A stretch of 64,000 bases of DNA. Origin: Mermis nigrescens. Its lineage: Eukaryota > Nematoda > Enoplea > Mermithida > Mermithidae. Below, piece after piece: positions 60,433 to 64,000 of this stretch; the first letter of the stretch is position 1, and every line of letters begins with the position of its first letter. Under the pieces are notes generated by a model. It made no database searches, had not been told where the DNA came from, and saw only the letters and a program-made list of their open reading frames with translations. The DNA lies in assembly GCA_036768485.1 (NCBI GenBank), contig JAVLUZ010000320.1:124001-188000 (forward strand), given 5' to 3'. Position numbers and translations under genes: made by a program.

Positions 60433-62408
60433 ATTTTTACGATATAAAACATATTGCTTCATGTTAGGATTTTCTACAGGTAACAATAATAAATGAATAT
60501 AATCTAACAGATTTGTATGAATTTTTTGCATGCAATTAGGCAAATAGATAGTGCGAACCGTGGCGTAGTATGGTCACCAGATAGATTTTACTTCTCGTTA
60601 GAAATAAGAAAATAATTTTTTTCACTTTGACCAATTAGGTTAAGTTCACACTTGTGAAATATGGCTGATAGATAAGTGCGTAACATATGCAGATGATTTT
60701 TTGTGTACAATTAGGGGCATATATGGTAGAGACTGTGGTGTAATGCGCTTAAAAAATGTGTCCCAATCCTTGAGTTACAAGAGCCGAAAGAAAAATTTTT
60801 TGAAGCACCAATGTGTGACATTTTGATTTTGACCAATGGAGCTAAGTTTACGTTGTCCACAAATCGTCAATAAATGTCAAACATATATAGATGGATTTTT
60901 GCATATAATTAGGCAAATAGATAGTGCAAATTGTGGTGTAATGTGGCCACAAGATGAATTTTATTTTCCGAATTACAGCTCCAAAAGGAAAGTTATGTGT
61001 ACCACACATGTATGATTTTTTCGACTTTGACCAATTGAGTTCAACTACCGTTTGTCAGAAACGGTCAACAACCACTTAAAGTATACGCATGATCTTTTGC
61101 AGGCACTTAGGCACATAGATGGTACAAGCTGTGGTATGATGCAGTCGCACAATATTTTACACTTCTGGAGTTATTGATCGAAACGTTAAATTATTTATAG
61201 CACAAATGTATCATTTTTGAAATTTGAACACATGAGTTAATTTCACGTTTGTCAAAAGTGGTCAATAACTATCCATCACATATCCTTCATTTTTTACACA
61301 GAAACGGATACATAAGTGGCACATATTGTGGTGAAATAAGGTACGATTCTGTATGAACACTATGGACTTATGGCTAAAAGAGTAAAAATGTTGCAAAAGC
61401 AAAAATTCATATTTTTGACTTTTATTGACTGCTGTATTCCGTGGGATGATCCGGTCAACAAACTTTTGATACTTTTGTAACGCCCATTTAATCTTCTGTA
61501 ATTTAAAAAAAGTGCATTGAAAAATGTTAATTATTCCGGAAAATATTAATCAACATATGAAATTCGGCACATATTCCGATTTTTCACACTTTACACCCCT
61601 ATTAGTCAGCAAAAAATCATTTTTGTGTATAACGGTTTTCAGATTCGATATCAGCGTGAACATTTGTGTAATATATGTTAAAATTAAGAAAAATTAATTT
61701 TTTACTTATGTAATGTTTAGGTGGTCCTTACAGAAACTGACTCTCAAGGGGGCCCAACCATGTCGCCTGCCTGTTATAGCATGTCCTATCTTGCAGTGTT
61801 GTTCCTCAGCATGGTCAATATCGGGTGTGAATGAATTTTTTGCCAAAAAATGCTTAAATAGCAAAAAATCTATGTATACAGTCAATTTCAAGACTTCCGA
61901 TTTCCGCATTCTTCGCCTTAAATTTCCTGTTTTTCTATGCCAAGAAGCCCCCACGTGCATGTCTCATTGTGACGTACTTATGTTTTATTTATTATTTAAA
62001 GAAAGCACGTATACAACAAGTCACGAATAAATGAGTGATGTACAACTAATTTTGCTAAAAATTACAGTGAAAATGAAAGAGGCAGCCATATAGATCAGCA
62101 TCAGTTGTCCAAATTGCTTGATAAAAAGAAGTGCGATATGACAAATTGTCGCAGGTATCGCGAAAATAATATGCAAAAATTCGGATTAATTTCGAGTGTT
62201 TTCTAGAATTTGTGAGCATCTCATCCGTAGATGCATAGCATAGCGGTGCTGAGGGTCAGCTAGAGAGCTTCTTTTAAGCCACAAAAAGGCATAAATGCTA
62301 AATTGTAGCGTAAAATTTTATTTTCATCAACCCAGGAACTTTTTCATTTAGTCCCATCCCATATATGTCTCGTCTCCCACTCATTTGCATGGGTCTGCAT
62401 ACTACCCA

Positions 62409-62795
62409 AAACTTGTGAAAAATTTCTGTCAAGTTGCGAAATATTTTTGTCACGTTGCGAAATATTTTTGTCAAGTTGTGGAAATTTTTTTTAAGTTGTG
62501 AAAATTTTTTGTCAAGTTTTGAAATATTTTTGTCACGGTGTGGAAATTTTCTGTCAAGTTGTAAAATATTTTTACATGCTTAAGCAGAGTACTTTTGTCA
62601 AGTTGTGAAAATTTTTTGTCAAGTTGTGAAAATTTTTTGTCAAGTTGTGAAATATTTTTGTCAAGTTGTGAAATATTTTTGTCAAGTTGTGAAATATTTT
62701 TGTCAAGTTGTGAAAATTTTTTGTCAAGGTGTGAAAATTTTTTGTCTAGGTGCGAAATTTTTTGTAATGTTGCGAAATATTTTTGTGAAATTTTT
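62409..62795 (+). repeat. 21-bp minisatellite
   Basis: About 16 units of the type GTCAAGTTGTGAAATATTTTT, with GAAAATTTTT variants, interrupted at 62561-62598. It gives false Ser-Ser-Cys-Glu-rich frames. 61750-62400 and 62830-63000 hold nothing else recognised. Confidence 0.9.
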
Positions 62796-62999
62796 ATATT
62801 TTGCTGAAAGTATGCAATTTTATGACTTTTTTTAAAAATAATAGGGATTCATCAATTGGACAAAAAATGAAAAAGATAAAGAAATTATAGATGAAAAATA
62901 TGAGTTTACAGCACTCGATTTCGTTTTCTCAGCTTGATCAAAAGCTGTTTACACCCTAAAAAATTAAAATTGCTTCAATTCTGCATCATGAATGCAGGT

Positions 63000-63335
63000 T
63001 TACTGCATCCATGACCCCAGCTGGCACGACGTGGACGTATGAAGCTCGCCAGCCACTACATAATTCAAAAACATTCTTAGCACGATGTACAAAATGGAAA
63101 TAGGACAGTGTATGATCACAGGGTATAAATAACGTATGTATTTACCGCTCGGGTAGTCAAACAAGTATACGTGCGCCCACAAACTCTTTTCAAGTAGGTA
63201 GCGCACGCACCTTTTCACTTCACCACACACACTGTACACCCCAACTGCCACTAACCCGGATCGCGGGGGTACGGTTAAGAATGTACAAGAAAACAAAATC
63301 GAAAAGGAACAGAGGCCGCTACACATTGCCGGCAC
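63000..63335 (-). other. GC-richer open stretch of unknown nature
   Basis: A 111-codon minus frame with protein-like composition in part (VGVYSVCGEVKRCVRYLLEK, HVYLFDYPSGKY), but no start, no family and no clear splice sites. ACGTATAC and CGTTATTTATA motifs recur between here and 63400-63480, so it may be part of the same broken element as the polymerase fragment. Confidence 0.25.
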
Positions 63336-63429
63336 CTGCTCCTAACAAGGCACGACATGTAAACGGGAAACAAAACAAAATTCAGAAAAATAATAAAGGT
63401 ATACATGTGTCCATGAACCTGTGTCGAAA

Positions 63430-63619
63430 TAAATAACAGTGTCGAAATAAATAACGCGTGTGTCTAATTTTTCTAAATATGAATACAATTTAAGTCTAGC
63501 TTGTGCTGTTACATAAGAAGCTATTACAGGATTTGTGTTATTTAATGCTTCTAAAAATTTGTCTTCTACGACATAAGTTGTACATGCCATGCGCTCGCCT
63601 AGAAACTGTACAGTGCTGA
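63430..63619 (-). pseudogene. Protein-primed type B DNA polymerase fragment (Polinton-like)
   Basis: About 60 residues: ACTTYVVEDKFLEALNNTNP, then VIASYVTAQARLKLYSYLEK and DTRVIYFDT. This is the stretch leading into polymerase motif C (YxDTDS) of family B DNA polymerases of the protein-primed kind, as in Polinton/Maverick elements and related linear plasmids. The fragment breaks exactly at motif C: a 19-base direct duplication (GTTATTTATTTCGACAC twice, about 63429-63466) replaces the second Asp. Upstream it is cut by a family B repeat at about 63620. It cannot be functional. Assignment to Polinton rather than to a viral or plasmid polymerase is inference. Confidence 0.7.
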
Positions 63620-64000
63620 CCATACATGCACAGCATGGGAATTCTGGGGGGAGTGAAAACCTAAAGTGCCTTTTTTGGGCCCAAAAATGGCCGGTACGCG
63701 TTGAAAGACATCGTTTTTTGGCGTTTCTGACGATACTCTATCCTTCTAGAGCAAAAAATCATGAAAAAAATTTCGAAAAAAGTCGAATAAATTGACCAAT
63801 ATATCGCTCAAAACATGAATATATGGCGCGAAGCGCCGAAAATTTGGCGATTTTGAAGTAATAGATAGCCAAAAACCCTTAAAAATACACTTTTTCTACC
63901 AATTTTAAGGTAAGTTTAGGAAACTTTTGAAAAATCGCCAATTCTGGGGGAGTGAAAAATTTTTTGCGGGTGATGAAAAATGATTCTGCAACCCCCCAAA
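63620..64000 (+). repeat. Family B repeat, continues past the window
   Basis: CATACATGCACAGCATGGGAA, GGCCGGTACGCGTTGAAAG, TTTCTGACGATACTCTATCC, ATGGCGCGAAGCGCCGAAAA and a G-rich then C-rich end at the window edge. Confidence 0.75.

Larger units (their letters stand above)
57749..61747. repeat. 4-kb inverted repeat (arms about 1.75 kb) with coding relic
   Basis: Left arm 57749-59735 and right arm 59995-61747 are inverted copies along their whole length, for example GTGTAATATATGTTAAAA (61657) against its complement near 57820, and matched blocks around the coding part near 59080-59440 and 60025-60415. The spacer is only about 260 bp. The left arm is lengthened by a family A insertion (59452-59704). 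The arms differ by scattered substitutions and small deletions, so the duplication is not very recent. Outer halves (57.8-59.0 and 60.5-61.7 kb) are non-coding with a repeating ~145-bp rhythm (ACCACA-TTTGCACTATCTATTTGCC; TTGGTCAAA). Confidence 0.88.

Noticed and set aside
62595..62835. Cys-rich frame resembling tandem SSCENFL repeats
   Set aside because: A 21-bp repeat is a multiple of three, so it stays open by arithmetic; the period continues with stops outside the frame.

Overview
The window is eukaryotic and almost certainly from an invertebrate animal. It is AT-rich, carries spliceosomal introns with strong GTAAGT donors and T-rich AG acceptors, and is dominated by metazoan-type DNA transposons and their non-autonomous derivatives. 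I could not fix the phylum. Both recognisable gene starts sit just downstream of a pyrimidine-rich AG acceptor, which is what spliced-leader trans-splicing or a 5' UTR intron would leave. No rRNA, tRNA or CRISPR array was recognised. Most open reading frames here are chance readings through repeats. || Genes. (1) A plus-strand, intron-poor, comparatively GC-rich gene of unknown function lies at 6308-7568. It encodes a polar, probably disordered protein with two near-identical 33-residue repeats, and its reading frame is broken by one extra base near 7107. (2) A minus-strand gene for a secreted protein runs from 36454 down to at least 15319. It was assembled from six exons (36454-36394, 33044-32816, 30744-30599, 19796-19575, 19507-19254, 15535-15319) whose splice sites and intron phases all agree: a signal peptide, then globular segments around a central cysteine-rich segment. 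Its introns (3.3, 2.1, 10.8, 0.07 and 3.7 kb) are packed with repeats, so much of the 15-36 kb interval is intron of this one gene. A possible seventh exon lies near 10.5 kb. || Transposable-element relics with coding remains: a mariner/Tc1-type transposase pseudogene (46.74-47.80 kb), a MULE element with 9-bp target duplication (55848-56954), a coiled-coil retroelement-like pseudogene (51.85-55.8 kb) split by a 2.58-kb hAT-like element (52128-54710), a 4-kb inverted-repeat structure with a C2H2-finger protein relic (57749-61747), and a protein-primed type B DNA polymerase fragment, Polinton-like, at the right edge (63.4-63.6 kb). || Non-coding repeat families, named here by letter: A (about 255 bp, 9-bp target duplications, at least 11 copies, often nested), B, C, D (hAT MITE), E (about 200-bp inverted ends), F (1-2.4 kb arrays of GTGTAAAC-type palindromic motifs, one containing a roughly 490-bp satellite), G, H, J (a long repeat whose copies preserve empty sites for the hAT and MULE insertions) and K. 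Simple repeats include a 200-bp AAT array, a 21-bp minisatellite, a strand-skewed G-rich minisatellite and GGCCGA tracts. From 36.5 kb to the right end I see no intact gene.
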